Of a stretch of DNA of 64,000 nt, positions 33,377-42,632 are shown one piece after another; positions within the stretch are counted from its first letter, which is position 1; each line of letters opens with the position of its first letter. A model generated the notes under the pieces. The model was given only the letters and a program-made list of their open reading frames with translations. It did not search any database and was not told where the DNA came from. This stretch comes from Butyricicoccus_A sp963601915 (lineage in GTDB: Bacteria; Bacillota; Clostridia; Oscillospirales; Butyricicoccaceae): NCBI GenBank assembly GCA_963601915.1, contig CAVCGL010000005.1:1-64000 (forward strand), given 5' to 3'. The translations under genes were made by a program, and so were the position numbers.

Positions 33377-35035
33377 TTGAATTTTCACTTGCCAAAGAAA
33401 AAGATGATTTCTGCGGTGCTGTGCGGCTCGATGATGCTTTCTGTGGGCGTGCCAGCATTCGCATTTAGTGATAGCTCGCTTGCAGCGGAAGTATTTGAGG
33501 AGACACCGGTTGTCAGCAATCAGACCCTCGCGGATGCCAGTGCGGACTTGTCGCAGAGCCCGTATGTGCTCCAGCGTCTTGGTCTCATTGCCGGCGATGA
33601 CAAGGGCGATTTAATGCTGGAAAAGGTCGGCACGCGCGCAGAGGCGCTGACGCTGTTTATCAACATACAGGGTGAGCAGGCTGACGCGGCCGCCGTTGGC
33701 TATTCGTATCCGTTCACAGACGTTCCGGACTGGTTCCATTGGTTTGCAGGCTACGGCGTCTTTCGCAGCTACACCGGCGGCATCAGCCCGACGCAGTTTG
33801 GCTCATATGATACGGTGACACCGGAGCAGTACATGACCTTTATTCTCCGAGCACTGGATTATGTGTGCGGAGAGGACTTTACTTGGGATCGCTCGCTGGA
33901 CAAGGCAGTTGAAATCGGTCTGTGCACGCAGGCGCAGGCAGACAGCTGGAAGAATGACTCGTTCCGTCGTCAGGAGATCATGGAAATCTCTTATCTGGCA
34001 CTCAATACCAAGTTAAAGGAAAGCGACAGCACCCTGACCGATAAGCTCATCGCCAAGGGCACGATTACGCCGGAACAGGCGCGAGAAGAACAGCTGACCT
34101 TCGGCGCTGTCTATCAGGCAAAGCAGGAACAGAACAATGCGTCTCCGATTACCTGCACCAACCTGCCGGACGGCAGCTATGAGCTGCACAGCGCAGACAA
34201 TAACCGCGTGATGACGGCTTCTGCCAATAAGCAGGCAGCGCTCACACTGGCAGCGGATAAGAACGGCAGCGATCAGCAGTTCACGTTTGTCAAGAACAGC
34301 GACGGCAGCTTCCGTATCGCCAGTACGGCGAATAAAAACCTTGTGGTTGATACCAATCCGACGAGTGGAGCAAACGCTCTGCTGTGGACGCAGAACGGCA
34401 CTATCTGCCAGAACTTTGTGGCAGTCGGTGAAGCGAGCGGCGCGTATTCCATGCGTTTGGCGAACAATCCGAGCATGGCACTGACCGCATCCGATTCCCG
34501 CGTGGTGCTCAGTGCGTATACCGGCAGTGCTGCACAGCAGTGGAAGCTGTCTGACAATTCGGAAGATACCGCAGCAGCCTCTGCCAAGCTGGCTTCGATT
34601 ATGACGGTGCATCCGAATGGCAAAAATCTGGGAAGCGGCTACTCGTTCGCTGGTGCAAGCCAGTGCATGGGCTTCAGCAGAGAGGTATTTTACCGCATGT
34701 ATGACCAGCAGGCACGCTGGAACTACGACGGCAGCCCGAAGTCTGCGAGCGACGGCAAGATGTATTCGATCACCGCATCGTCTACCTCCTATTCGGCGAG
34801 CAGCATCAAGGGTGTTATCAACAAGGCAAAGCCTGGCGATGTGCTTCAGATGAATACACCGAAGATGCACACAATGATTTTCGTGTCCAAGGATGCAGAT
34901 GGCTTTACCGTATATGACGCAAACTGGACGGCATCGAACACTGTCAGCGTGCGCTATGTGAAATACGGTGCATGGGCAAGCCGAAACAGCTCGGGCATTA
35001 CGCTGCTGCACGCAACCAATTATCCGACAACATAA
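33377..35035 (+). CDS. Secreted protein: SLH-like region, ricin-type lectin domain and papain-like C-terminal domain
   Basis: 552 residues. A signal peptide (about 1-30, ending PAFAF) is followed by a degenerate SLH-like region (about 60-230, with YPFTDVPDWFHWFAGYGV), a ricin-B-like beta-trefoil (about 250-395, with SDQQFTFV and AAQQWKLS as the QxW-type repeats) and a C-terminal domain with Cys in ASQCMGFSREVFY, His in KMHTMIFVS and an Asn/Asp in VYDANW, the order of CHAP or NlpC/P60-type peptidases. A wall- or glycan-directed hydrolase is inferred. The TTG at 33377 is chosen because AGGAGG lies seven bases before it; the upstream ATG at 33359 precedes that site. Confidence 0.75.
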   Translation: MNFHLPKKKMISAVLCGSMMLSVGVPAFAFSDSSLAAEVFEETPVVSNQTLADASADLSQSPYVLQRLGLIAGDDKGDLMLEKVGTRAEALTLFINIQGEQADAAAVGYSYPFTDVPDWFHWFAGYGVFRSYTGGISPTQFGSYDTVTPEQYMTFILRALDYVCGEDFTWDRSLDKAVEIGLCTQAQADSWKNDSFRRQEIMEISYLALNTKLKESDSTLTDKLIAKGTITPEQAREEQLTFGAVYQAKQEQNNASPITCTNLPDGSYELHSADNNRVMTASANKQAALTLAADKNGSDQQFTFVKNSDGSFRIASTANKNLVVDTNPTSGANALLWTQNGTICQNFVAVGEASGAYSMRLANNPSMALTASDSRVVLSAYTGSAAQQWKLSDNSEDTAAASAKLASIMTVHPNGKNLGSGYSFAGASQCMGFSREVFYRMYDQQARWNYDGSPKSASDGKMYSITASSTSYSASSIKGVINKAKPGDVLQMNTPKMHTMIFVSKDADGFTVYDANWTASNTVSVRYVKYGAWASRNSSGITLLHATNYPTT

Positions 35036-35053
35036 TATCAAAACAACAAATAG

Positions 35054-35086
35054 ATCGGCACAGTCTTCGGACTGTGCCGATTTTTA
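35054..35086 (+). terminator. Terminator of the lectin/peptidase gene
   Basis: Stem ATCGGCACAGTC/GACTGTGCCGAT with loop TTCG and a T-run. Confidence 0.92.
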
Positions 35087-35151
35087 TGCCAGAGAGTGAA
35101 ACGAACAAAAAAGTTCATAACAATGACACAAAATACATGTCTTAAAAGACG

Positions 35152-35180
35152 TTTACAAAGTTCATACAGAATGCTATACT
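35152..35180 (+). promoter_or_regulatory. Promoter of the transglutaminase/SLH gene
   Basis: TTTACA (35152-35157), 17-base spacer and TATACT (35175-35180). The word AAGTTCATA occurs both over the spacer start and about 48 bases upstream. Confidence 0.7.
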
Positions 35181-35249
35181 AGCACGAGAGAGGTAAGTTT
35201 TCTCCAGAGTAAATGCCCACTGAAACAAGTTTAGAAAGGAGCAGATACG

Positions 35250-36965
35250 ATGAAAAAACGTTTGATTGCCGCTTTGATGGCGATTTCCATGCTGATTCCA
35301 TCCGGCAGCGCGTTGGCAGCAGAGCCAAAGATTTATCATACCTGCACATATGTCAATCCGCTGTATCAGGAGGAGATAACAGCTGCGGAGCTGAAAACGA
35401 CAAAAAACGATGATTCGCAGGAAAGTTCCGTCAACTATTTGACCTCAGAAAGCGAGATATGTAAAGAACTGCGTGAGGCCTTAGTCGAGCGAAAGAGTAC
35501 GATTACGCTGCACTATGAGTCCCAAGCCTACGATAAAACGGACCCCACCCGCTTTTTTGAGAAGGCTGTTGCACACACGGGAAAGCCGACAGAAGGCGAT
35601 TATCTCAAATGGCAGTATGCCGGATGGGATGCCACCCAGTCGGGACATGTCGATGGCAACACCTACTATCTGACCATTAAATATACGATGACATGGTATA
35701 CGACAGCGAAGCAGGAAACGGCATTGGATGCAAAGATCAGTCGTATCCTGCAGTCGCTGGATCTCGATGGAAAGAGTGATTATGAAAAAGTTTCCGCGAT
35801 TTACTCGTATGTCTGTCAGCACGTGACGTATGACAGCAAGCATGATACAGATGATTCATATAAGCTCAAGTACACCGCGTATGCGGCGGCGATAAACGGA
35901 ACCAGTGTCTGTCAAGGCTATTCGGTTTTGCTGTATCGGCTGATGCTGGAGGAGGGCATAGACTGCCGCTTTATCTCCGGAACAGCAAATGGAGCAAACC
36001 ACAGCTGGAATATTGTCAAATTGGGCGGAAAATACTACAATTTGGACGCAACGTGGGATGCCGGCAGTGATACACCGGCGTATTTCCTGAAAAGCGATGC
36101 AAATTTCTCCGACCATGAACGAGATGAGGCATATTTGACGCAGTCCTTTGTTCGCAATTATCCGATGGGGGAAACGGATTATAAAGAACAGAGAGACGCA
36201 CATACACACACGTATAAACAACCGGAATTTGAATGGAGCTCCGACTTACTCTCTTGTATTGCTCGTTTTTTTTGCACGCTTGGCGATGATATACAGCAGG
36301 AAGCCTGCACCGTCACCGTGAATGAAGATGGCACACGTATTGCTTCCTGTACGTTTGACGGCAAGACATACACCGATCAGATTATTTCGGACACGCGCCG
36401 CGTGGAGGATATTTTTACCGATGTTCCGTCAACCAGCTGGTATCGGGATTACGTGCAGTATGTCTATGACCACGCGCTGATGGGCGGCGTGTCTAAGACG
36501 GAATTTCGACCGGATGGCACGCTGACACGCGCACAGGTGGCACAGATTTTGTATAATCAGGCGGGAAGCCCGGATGTCACAGAAGAGAGTCAGTTTACCG
36601 ATGTCAAGAGCACGGCGTGGTACTATCGCGCAGTCACTTGGGCGGCGGAAAATCAAGTCGTCGGCGGCTATACAGACGGAACCTTCCGACCCAATCAGTC
36701 GATTACACGGCAGGAGGTTGCCGTTATGCTGTGCGCGCGCGCCGGTAGACCGGTGGCCAGCGGTTCGCTGGATGGCATCTTTGCCGACAGCAGCTCTGTT
36801 GCCAAATGGGCAACAAATGCTATGGTCTGGGCATATCAAAACCAGATTTTGTCCGGCGAACGGGCGGGAGACGACCTGTATCTTCGTCCAAAAAATAATG
36901 CAACTCGTGCACAGGCTGCGGTGATGATTACGCGCTATGCAGAACAGGCAGAGTCTGAATCATAA
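35250..36965 (+). CDS. Secreted transglutaminase-like protein with three SLH domains
   Basis: 571 residues. A signal peptide (1-24, ending LAA) is followed by a transglutaminase-core domain with the full triad: Cys221 in SVCQGYS, His251 in NHSWNIV and Asp266 in NLDATWD. Three C-terminal SLH domains (about residues 392-568: FTDVPSTSWYRDYV, FTDVKSTAWYYRAV, FADSSSVAKWATNAM) tether it to the cell wall. Bacterial members can act as transamidases or peptidases; which applies here is unknown. An AGAAAGGAG site precedes the ATG. The SLH set resembles that of the surface protein at 19285. Confidence 0.9.
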   Translation: MKKRLIAALMAISMLIPSGSALAAEPKIYHTCTYVNPLYQEEITAAELKTTKNDDSQESSVNYLTSESEICKELREALVERKSTITLHYESQAYDKTDPTRFFEKAVAHTGKPTEGDYLKWQYAGWDATQSGHVDGNTYYLTIKYTMTWYTTAKQETALDAKISRILQSLDLDGKSDYEKVSAIYSYVCQHVTYDSKHDTDDSYKLKYTAYAAAINGTSVCQGYSVLLYRLMLEEGIDCRFISGTANGANHSWNIVKLGGKYYNLDATWDAGSDTPAYFLKSDANFSDHERDEAYLTQSFVRNYPMGETDYKEQRDAHTHTYKQPEFEWSSDLLSCIARFFCTLGDDIQQEACTVTVNEDGTRIASCTFDGKTYTDQIISDTRRVEDIFTDVPSTSWYRDYVQYVYDHALMGGVSKTEFRPDGTLTRAQVAQILYNQAGSPDVTEESQFTDVKSTAWYYRAVTWAAENQVVGGYTDGTFRPNQSITRQEVAVMLCARAGRPVASGSLDGIFADSSSVAKWATNAMVWAYQNQILSGERAGDDLYLRPKNNATRAQAAVMITRYAEQAESES

Positions 36966-36968
36966 AGG

Positions 36969-37000
36969 AAAACCCCTGTTTCTCAGGAAACAGGGGTTTT
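36969..37000. terminator. Bidirectional terminator
   Basis: Perfect stem AAAACCCCTGTTTC/GAAACAGGGGTTTT with loop TCAG between the convergent transglutaminase and carboxypeptidase genes. Confidence 0.9.
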
Positions 37001-37007
37001 CTGCGTC

Positions 37008-38489
37008 TTATCGACGATTGTTGCGATTTTTGCGGTTTTTCCGTTTTCTGCGCTGCTGTTTTTTGATGCGGCGGTTTCGTCTTGCAATGACAGAGAATAC
37101 CACATACAGGATAAACAGAACGATAACGATGGTGATGAGGATGCGAATCGGTGTCCAGTGCAGGAACTTGGAGACCTGATCCAGTGCGTATAAGAGCGTG
37201 GACCGCTGAACGGCACTCAGAGCAATCAGATCCTCTTTTGCACACACGGTTCCGTTATACGAATAAGTAACTGTGCCGAGCTTCTGTCCCTGTGCAATCG
37301 GGGCATCGTAGCTGTCGGATACATCCAGCTTGGTTTCCAGATCGGAGGATTCCGCTCCCTTCGGCAGAAGGACAGAGACATCCTTGGAGGTGACGAGCGT
37401 CACATGGTCAACACCCTTGCCGAGACGAACGGGGCACTCGGTCACGGCGGAGCCGCCCTTCGTGGCGGTCTTCATACGGAAATTGTCAAAGGCCCACTCG
37501 AACAGCCGCTTGGTCTCGGTAAAGCTGCCTGCGTATTCTGTGCCGCTTTTGGCGCCGAGAATGACGGAATAATAGGAATAGCTGCCCTGCTTGGCATAGG
37601 AGACCAAACAGTATCCGGCAGGGGTTGTATGACCGGTTTTGATGCCATAGCAGTTGTCGTAATAGATGGACGAGTAGCTGCTGCGGATTAACTCGTTGGT
37701 GGTATAGATGATGCGCTCCGGATTCATATTTGTCTCCGGCAGCTTTTTCTGTGCGGTATTGACGATGGTCTGGAAGGTCGAGTTTTTCATCGCCTCGCGG
37801 GCAATCAGATACATATCATAGGCACAAGAATAATGATCGGTATCATGCATACCGGTTGGATTGACGAAGTGCGTGTTGACACAGCCCAATTCACTGGCGC
37901 GGTCATTCATCATCTTGACGAAGTTGTCCACGGAACCGCCAGCTGTGCGGGCGAGAGCATTCGCAGCTTCAAATGCGGACGGCAGCATCAGGCAGTACAG
38001 CAGATTTTCTACGGTTACTTGCTCGCCGGCTTTGAGTCCGGCGTTGCTGGCACCGGCGCCTGCGGCGGCAATATCTTCCTGTTTCATCGTGACCACGTCA
38101 CTCAGTTCACAGTTTTCCAGCGCGAGCAGGGCGGTCATCATCTTGGTTGTAGAAGCTGGATATTCCTTTTTCTTCTCGTTTTTTGCCTCAATGATTTCGC
38201 CGGTTTCTGCGTTGACAAGAATCGAAGCCTTGGCATCAATGGTGATAGTCGGATTTTTCGGATCCTGTTCTTCGGTTTCCTGGGCAGCAGCGTCGTCGGT
38301 TTTGTCCGAGCTGGTATCGCTGGACTTGTCTGTTTTTGTTCCTGCGCTGTCAGAGGCTTGGTCGGACGAGGTGGAAGAGCTGCTTTGCGTGCTCGATGTG
38401 TCGGAATCGACGGCGAACACCGGTGCTGCCATGCCGGTGAGCAGAGAGAGAGACAGCAAGAAGGCAGCAAGCTGTTTTTTAACCTTCAT
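37008..38489 (-). CDS. dacF: D-alanyl-D-alanine carboxypeptidase, DacF/PBP5 type
   Basis: 493 residues. A signal peptide (1-26) and a Ser/Thr/Asp-rich linker precede the S11 peptidase domain: SxxK is STTK at residues 113-116 and KTG is at 284-286. The usual SxN position reads Ser171-Ala-Phe173 within LPSAFEAANALA, so the Asn is lost. A PBP5-C-like region and a C-terminal membrane segment with a highly basic tail follow. Enzymes of this kind trim the terminal D-Ala of peptidoglycan stem peptides. The start at 38489 gives a proper signal peptide and overlaps the upstream gene by 11 bases. Confidence 0.9.
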   Translation of the reverse strand: MKVKKQLAAFLLSLSLLTGMAAPVFAVDSDTSSTQSSSSTSSDQASDSAGTKTDKSSDTSSDKTDDAAAQETEEQDPKNPTITIDAKASILVNAETGEIIEAKNEKKKEYPASTTKMMTALLALENCELSDVVTMKQEDIAAAGAGASNAGLKAGEQVTVENLLYCLMLPSAFEAANALARTAGGSVDNFVKMMNDRASELGCVNTHFVNPTGMHDTDHYSCAYDMYLIAREAMKNSTFQTIVNTAQKKLPETNMNPERIIYTTNELIRSSYSSIYYDNCYGIKTGHTTPAGYCLVSYAKQGSYSYYSVILGAKSGTEYAGSFTETKRLFEWAFDNFRMKTATKGGSAVTECPVRLGKGVDHVTLVTSKDVSVLLPKGAESSDLETKLDVSDSYDAPIAQGQKLGTVTYSYNGTVCAKEDLIALSAVQRSTLLYALDQVSKFLHWTPIRILITIVIVLFILYVVFSVIARRNRRIKKQQRRKRKNRKNRNNRR

Positions 38490-38961
38490 CGACGTGTTCC
38501 TCCTTTGTTTCTTCTGTTTCTTCCGGAACGGATGAGGTTTCTTCCTGTTCTGCGGCTGCATCCGACTCCGTATCGGTTTCCGGTTTTGATTCTGTTTTCG
38601 GTGTTTCGTCATCATCCTCCCAAAGATCGGCAAACTGACTGAGATCCTCGGAAATCAGCGGGGAATGCTCCTCCTCTGGCTGTTTGGATGGGGTGGAAGC
38701 TGCCGGATGCGGCGCTTCCGGTTCTTTTTCTTCAAAGAAGAAATCTGCATCACTGAAGCGGCCGCGAATGCGGGCTGGCTTCGGCGGACGGCGGCGCAGG
38801 GCATCGTAGGTAAACCGGCGGCAGCTGCCTGCCATGGCTACGATGCCACGAAATTCGCAGACGCCTTGATATTCATTGTCCGGCTTGCAATGGGCGCAGT
38901 ACGCACAATGCGGCTCAATGGATTCATTATATAAGCAGTTCCTTCGGAACAGGTTAAACAT
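38479..38961 (-). CDS. Uncharacterised protein with Cys-rich N-terminus and acidic tail
   Basis: 160 residues, not recognised. Residues 1-50 contain Cys at 9, 19, 22, 25, 35 and 47, suggesting a small metal-binding or Fe-S module (EPHCAYCAHCKPDNEYQG). Residues 53-70 are basic, and the remainder is acidic and low complexity, with many Glu, Asp, Thr and Ser. No signal peptide or membrane segment is seen. The ATG follows GGAGACTTGCT. It overlaps dacF by 11 bases, so the two are translationally coupled; a link to wall maturation is inferred from that only. Confidence 0.7.
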   Translation of the reverse strand: MFNLFRRNCLYNESIEPHCAYCAHCKPDNEYQGVCEFRGIVAMAGSCRRFTYDALRRRPPKPARIRGRFSDADFFFEEKEPEAPHPAASTPSKQPEEEHSPLISEDLSQFADLWEDDDETPKTESKPETDTESDAAAEQEETSSVPEETEETKEEHVDEG

Positions 38962-39058
38962 AGCAAGTCTCCTTTTCTGTCATAAGACACTATCACAATA
39001 TTATAGCGTATTTTATCCGCGGTTTCCAGACGCAAGAGGACGAAAATATTACTGAAAT

Positions 39059-40039
39059 TTATCGTGTTTCCAGCCAGCTTGCCGGTACGACGGAGACAGC
39101 CAACAGACAGAGAGAAAAAGCAAGGACTGCGTGAACCAGCTTTCCGCGGATACAGGCGCGGAAAGATAAGCCTTCTGTCACAGCTGCGGTTTGAAATAGC
39201 ACAGAACACCCGCCAAATGCACATAAAAAAGAAACCGCGGTGAGCCGTGCAGAGACGGTACCGGAATCCGAGGTCAGACAGGAAAGTCCTTGGGTGAGTT
39301 CCAGGATACTGGTTATCACTCCTGTGCCGTTAGTCAGACCGCATGCGCGAAATACCGGTGCAGAGACAGAGAGAAGAAAAGCAAAGATACCGAGCTGCCG
39401 GAAGAGAGATAAGATGACAGAAAAAACAAGCACAAAGGCAGATACGTGCAGGCTGGCGCGTCCGGCAGACAGCACAGCCTGTACAAACAACGGGATCCAA
39501 CGCGGGGATTCTGCTTGCTCGGTTAGAACTGTTGCCTTGGGCGCGGTCTTTGGACGCAGAACAAAGGCCGTCAGCAGAGCCGAGACGATATGCACGAGAT
39601 ATAAGAAGATGCCGGCGCGCAGCGAGTGAAACAGGCCGTTGCCGCACATGCCGATGAGGAAGGCTGGGCCGGTGTTGTTGCACACCGCCGCCAAGGCGTT
39701 TGCCTGTTCGCGCGTACATTGCTTGCTGTGGTATAGCTCGGCCGCCATGCGTGCACCGGCGGGATAGCCGCCCAAAAAGCTCAGCAGCATAGCTGCTGAG
39801 CCGCAGGCGGGCAAATGCAATAGCTTGCGAAACGGAACGGCGAAGAGCGTGCCGAGTGTTTGCGCCAGTCCGCAGGAGATAGCAAGCGTGCTGGCGACAA
39901 AAAACGGAAATAATGCCGGAATGACAGAAGTCAGACAGAGGTGCAGGGCGGCGCGCACGGCATCGGTACACGGGGCGGAATATCTGCACAAGAGCAGCAA
40001 AAAGCCCAGACATCCGACGGAATATAGACGGGAACGCAT
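39059..40039 (-). CDS. ylbJ: YlbJ-type sporulation integral membrane protein (nucleoside-recognition/Gate domain)
   Basis: 326 residues with about eight membrane segments. The motif LSFLGGYPAGARMAAELYHSKQCT and the following NNTGPAFLIG are hallmarks of the YlbJ branch of the Gate (nucleoside-recognition) family. In Bacillus YlbJ is made in the mother cell and is required for heat-resistant spores. The C-terminal half has the second Gate segment FLCAFGGCSVLFQTAAVTEG. It is divergent from yqfC, another sporulation gene, across only 90 bases. Confidence 0.85.
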   Translation of the reverse strand: MRSRLYSVGCLGFLLLLCRYSAPCTDAVRAALHLCLTSVIPALFPFFVASTLAISCGLAQTLGTLFAVPFRKLLHLPACGSAAMLLSFLGGYPAGARMAAELYHSKQCTREQANALAAVCNNTGPAFLIGMCGNGLFHSLRAGIFLYLVHIVSALLTAFVLRPKTAPKATVLTEQAESPRWIPLFVQAVLSAGRASLHVSAFVLVFSVILSLFRQLGIFAFLLSVSAPVFRACGLTNGTGVITSILELTQGLSCLTSDSGTVSARLTAVSFLCAFGGCSVLFQTAAVTEGLSFRACIRGKLVHAVLAFSLCLLAVSVVPASWLETR

Positions 40040-40129
40040 ACGAATCAGCTCCTTTCTCGCTTCATTTTATCGGGACATGGCAACAATCATGCTGCTGGCG
40101 CATACAAATTTCCAGAGGAGGGAACGGGT

Positions 40130-40372
40130 GTGGAAACAAAATTTCCGGAGCTGGGTGGTGCGCCATGCATCGAGCTAGACGGAAACCGCAGCATTGTGAT
40201 AACCGGTCGCTGCGCGATTGTGCTGTATAGTCAGGAGGAGATGCGGATTCACTGCGGCAGATTGCTCATTCAGATCACAGGCAGTGCGTTGGAGCTGGGA
40301 ACGCTGGATGAGCAGGAGCTGTCTATTACCGGACTGATTGCACAGGTGGGATTTTTGACAGAGGGAGTGTGA
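40130..40372 (+). CDS. yqfC: YabP/YqfC family sporulation protein
   Basis: 80 residues with the family pattern: an early ELDGNRSIVITGRCAIVLYSQEEMRI segment and the ending LSITGLIAQVGFLTEG. YqfC is a mother-cell sporulation protein of unknown molecular role, always next to YqfD. The GTG start at 40130 has a GAGGAGG site eight bases upstream. It precedes yqfD by seven bases and opens the yqfC-yqfD-phoH-ybeY-era-recO run. Confidence 0.88.
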   Translation: METKFPELGGAPCIELDGNRSIVITGRCAIVLYSQEEMRIHCGRLLIQITGSALELGTLDEQELSITGLIAQVGFLTEGV

Positions 40373-40379
40373 GTGCAGA

Positions 40380-41609
40380 ATGGTTGCCGAATGGATTCGG
40401 CTGGCAGGAGGGATGCTGACCATCCGTGTGCGCGGCGCGGAGTTGGAACGTTTTCTCAACATCTGTTCGGAACATCGAATTTTGCTGTACCGCATTCGCC
40501 GGACGCAGTTGGATGAGCTGCAGGCGGAGCTGTCTCTGCGCGATTTTTACCGTCTGTCGCGTGTGCGCAAACGATCGCGCTGTCGGGTGCATATTCTCCG
40601 ACGGCGCGGCTTTCCGTTTTTTTGGAAACGCATCCGCCATCGGCACGGCTTGTGGATCGGATTGGTTTTGATGGGATGGCTGTGCTGGGAGCTGTCCTCG
40701 CGCATTTGGATGATAGATCTTCAGCTGGGGCAGGGCGTGAACAGTCAAATCATCATGCAAGAGCTGAAACAGCTGCATATTGACGTTGGCACGAGGAGTG
40801 CGACGATTGATGCCAAGGATGTCAAGCGGCATATGATGATAACCTTGGATGAACTCAAATATTTTTCCGTCAATGTAGAGGGAAATGTGCTGACGGTGCA
40901 GGCGGCCGCGGCGAAGCCGCCGCCGGAGGACGAGACCCGGCAAGGAATTCATGATGTTGTCGCAGCGAAAGACGGCGTGATTCGGAAAATTTCTGTTGGC
41001 CGCGGCACACAGCTGTGCAAGACCGGCGATGCCGTTGTGCGCGGACAGATGCTGGTTGATGCGCTGGTGGAGAAACAGGGAGAACTGGACGAGGATCGGC
41101 TCACCGATGCCAATGCGCAGGTGTGGGCGGATGTGCGCTATTATGTGACTCGGAAACTGCCGCTCGAAGCGTCAAGAAAAACCGAAATGGGCAGAAAAAA
41201 GCACCGGTATGCCCTGTGTTTCGGAAAAACACGGATAAATTTGTATAGGAGCAGTAGTCTAACCGATGGGATTTGTGATAGAATAATAACGATGAAAACG
41301 GTGCGCCTGAATGAACATCTGGTGCTGCCGATTTCCCTGTACTGTGAGACTGTGATTTCATATCAGACAGAACCTGTGCTGCTCCGGGCGGAAACGATGC
41401 AAAACCGGCTGGAATATGGAACAAAGCGGTCTGTACAAGCACAGCTGCAGGAAGGCTGCCTGACATCCATGCAGGCAGATCTGAACACGGAAGATCATGC
41501 CGCTGTCCTGCGGTCTGTCGTATGGTGTTATGAACAGATCGCTGAACGTGTGGAAAGCAGCAGAACAGAGCTTCCGCCATCAACGGAAAACAAGGAGAGC
41601 GAAGAATAA
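40380..41609 (+). CDS. yqfD: Sporulation protein YqfD
   Basis: 409 residues. The N-terminal domain (RVRGAELERFLNICSEHRI, RLSRVRKRSRCRVHILRRRGFPFFWKR) is followed by a single membrane helix near residue 95 (LWIGLVLMGWLCWELSSRIW) and a long extracytoplasmic domain, the YqfD architecture. In Bacillus it is SigE-controlled and contributes to spore formation. It lies between yqfC and phoH, two bases before the phoH start, so it belongs to the same transcript. Confidence 0.92.
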   Translation: MVAEWIRLAGGMLTIRVRGAELERFLNICSEHRILLYRIRRTQLDELQAELSLRDFYRLSRVRKRSRCRVHILRRRGFPFFWKRIRHRHGLWIGLVLMGWLCWELSSRIWMIDLQLGQGVNSQIIMQELKQLHIDVGTRSATIDAKDVKRHMMITLDELKYFSVNVEGNVLTVQAAAAKPPPEDETRQGIHDVVAAKDGVIRKISVGRGTQLCKTGDAVVRGQMLVDALVEKQGELDEDRLTDANAQVWADVRYYVTRKLPLEASRKTEMGRKKHRYALCFGKTRINLYRSSSLTDGICDRIITMKTVRLNEHLVLPISLYCETVISYQTEPVLLRAETMQNRLEYGTKRSVQAQLQEGCLTSMQADLNTEDHAAVLRSVVWCYEQIAERVESSRTELPPSTENKESEE

Positions 41610-41611
41610 AT

Positions 41612-42622
41612 ATGGCAGAAACGACCATGCATATTGACTCCATTGATTTAATCATGGGAATTTTTGGCGCATTCGATGAAAACATGAAGGTGCTGGAAAA
41701 AGCGCTGGATGTCACGGTGCTCAGCCGAGAGACCGAACTCAAAGTCACCGGCTCCGATCCCGAACATGTGGAGCTGGCGATGAAAACGATCCAGTCTCTG
41801 ATGCAGCTTGCCGAGCGCGGCGAGAGCATCGGCACACAGACCGTGCAGTATGTGCTGGGTCTCGTCAAGGACGGCAGACAGAATCAGATTGCTGAGATTG
41901 GCAAGGACGTCGTGTGCATCACGGCGAAGGGCAAGCCGATCAAAGCAAAGACGCTGGGACAAAAACGGTATATGGACGCGATGCGCACACATACGGTCAC
42001 GATTGGCATTGGACCGGCGGGCACGGGCAAAACCTATCTCGCTGTTGCAGCTGCTGTGGCAGCATTTCGTGATAAGCAGATCAGCCGCATTATTTTGACC
42101 CGCCCAGCTGTCGAAGCGGGAGAAAAGCTCGGATTTTTGCCGGGTGATTTGCAGAGCAAGGTAGATCCGTATCTGCGTCCGCTGTATGACGGTCTGTTTG
42201 ATATGATGGGCGCAGAGACATTCAATAAGCTGCTGGAGCGCGGCAGCATTGAAGTCGCGCCGCTCGCGTATATGCGCGGACGTACCTTGGATGATTCGTT
42301 TATTATTTTGGACGAAGCACAGAACACAACGCCGGAACAGATGAAAATGTTCTTGACGCGTATCGGCTTTGGATCCAAGGCGGTTGTCACGGGTGATATT
42401 ACCCAGATTGACCTGCCGGGCGACCGCGTGAGCGGCCTGAAGGAGGCGGTTCGCGTGCTCAAGAATGTTGAGGACATCGCACAGTGCCAGCTGACGGATA
42501 AGGACGTGGTACGACATGAGCTGGTACAGCGCATTGTTCGTGCATACGAGAAATATGAACAGCAGAAGCAGCTGCGTGCCAAGGAAAGCGCGGCAAAGCG
42601 TCGGACACAGAACAGAAAGTGA
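41612..42622 (+). CDS. phoH: PhoH family ATPase
   Basis: 336 residues. Walker A GPAGTGKTYLA and Walker B IILDEAQN, with the following TPEQMKMFLTRIGFGSK, define PhoH-like P-loop ATPases related to superfamily 1 helicases. An N-terminal KH-like region (about residues 1-75) precedes it. It is almost always encoded next to ybeY and is thought to act in RNA metabolism. Ten bases separate it from ybeY. Confidence 0.94.
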   Translation: MAETTMHIDSIDLIMGIFGAFDENMKVLEKALDVTVLSRETELKVTGSDPEHVELAMKTIQSLMQLAERGESIGTQTVQYVLGLVKDGRQNQIAEIGKDVVCITAKGKPIKAKTLGQKRYMDAMRTHTVTIGIGPAGTGKTYLAVAAAVAAFRDKQISRIILTRPAVEAGEKLGFLPGDLQSKVDPYLRPLYDGLFDMMGAETFNKLLERGSIEVAPLAYMRGRTLDDSFIILDEAQNTTPEQMKMFLTRIGFGSKAVVTGDITQIDLPGDRVSGLKEAVRVLKNVEDIAQCQLTDKDVVRHELVQRIVRAYEKYEQQKQLRAKESAAKRRTQNRK

Positions 42623-42632
42623 GGCAGAGAGT

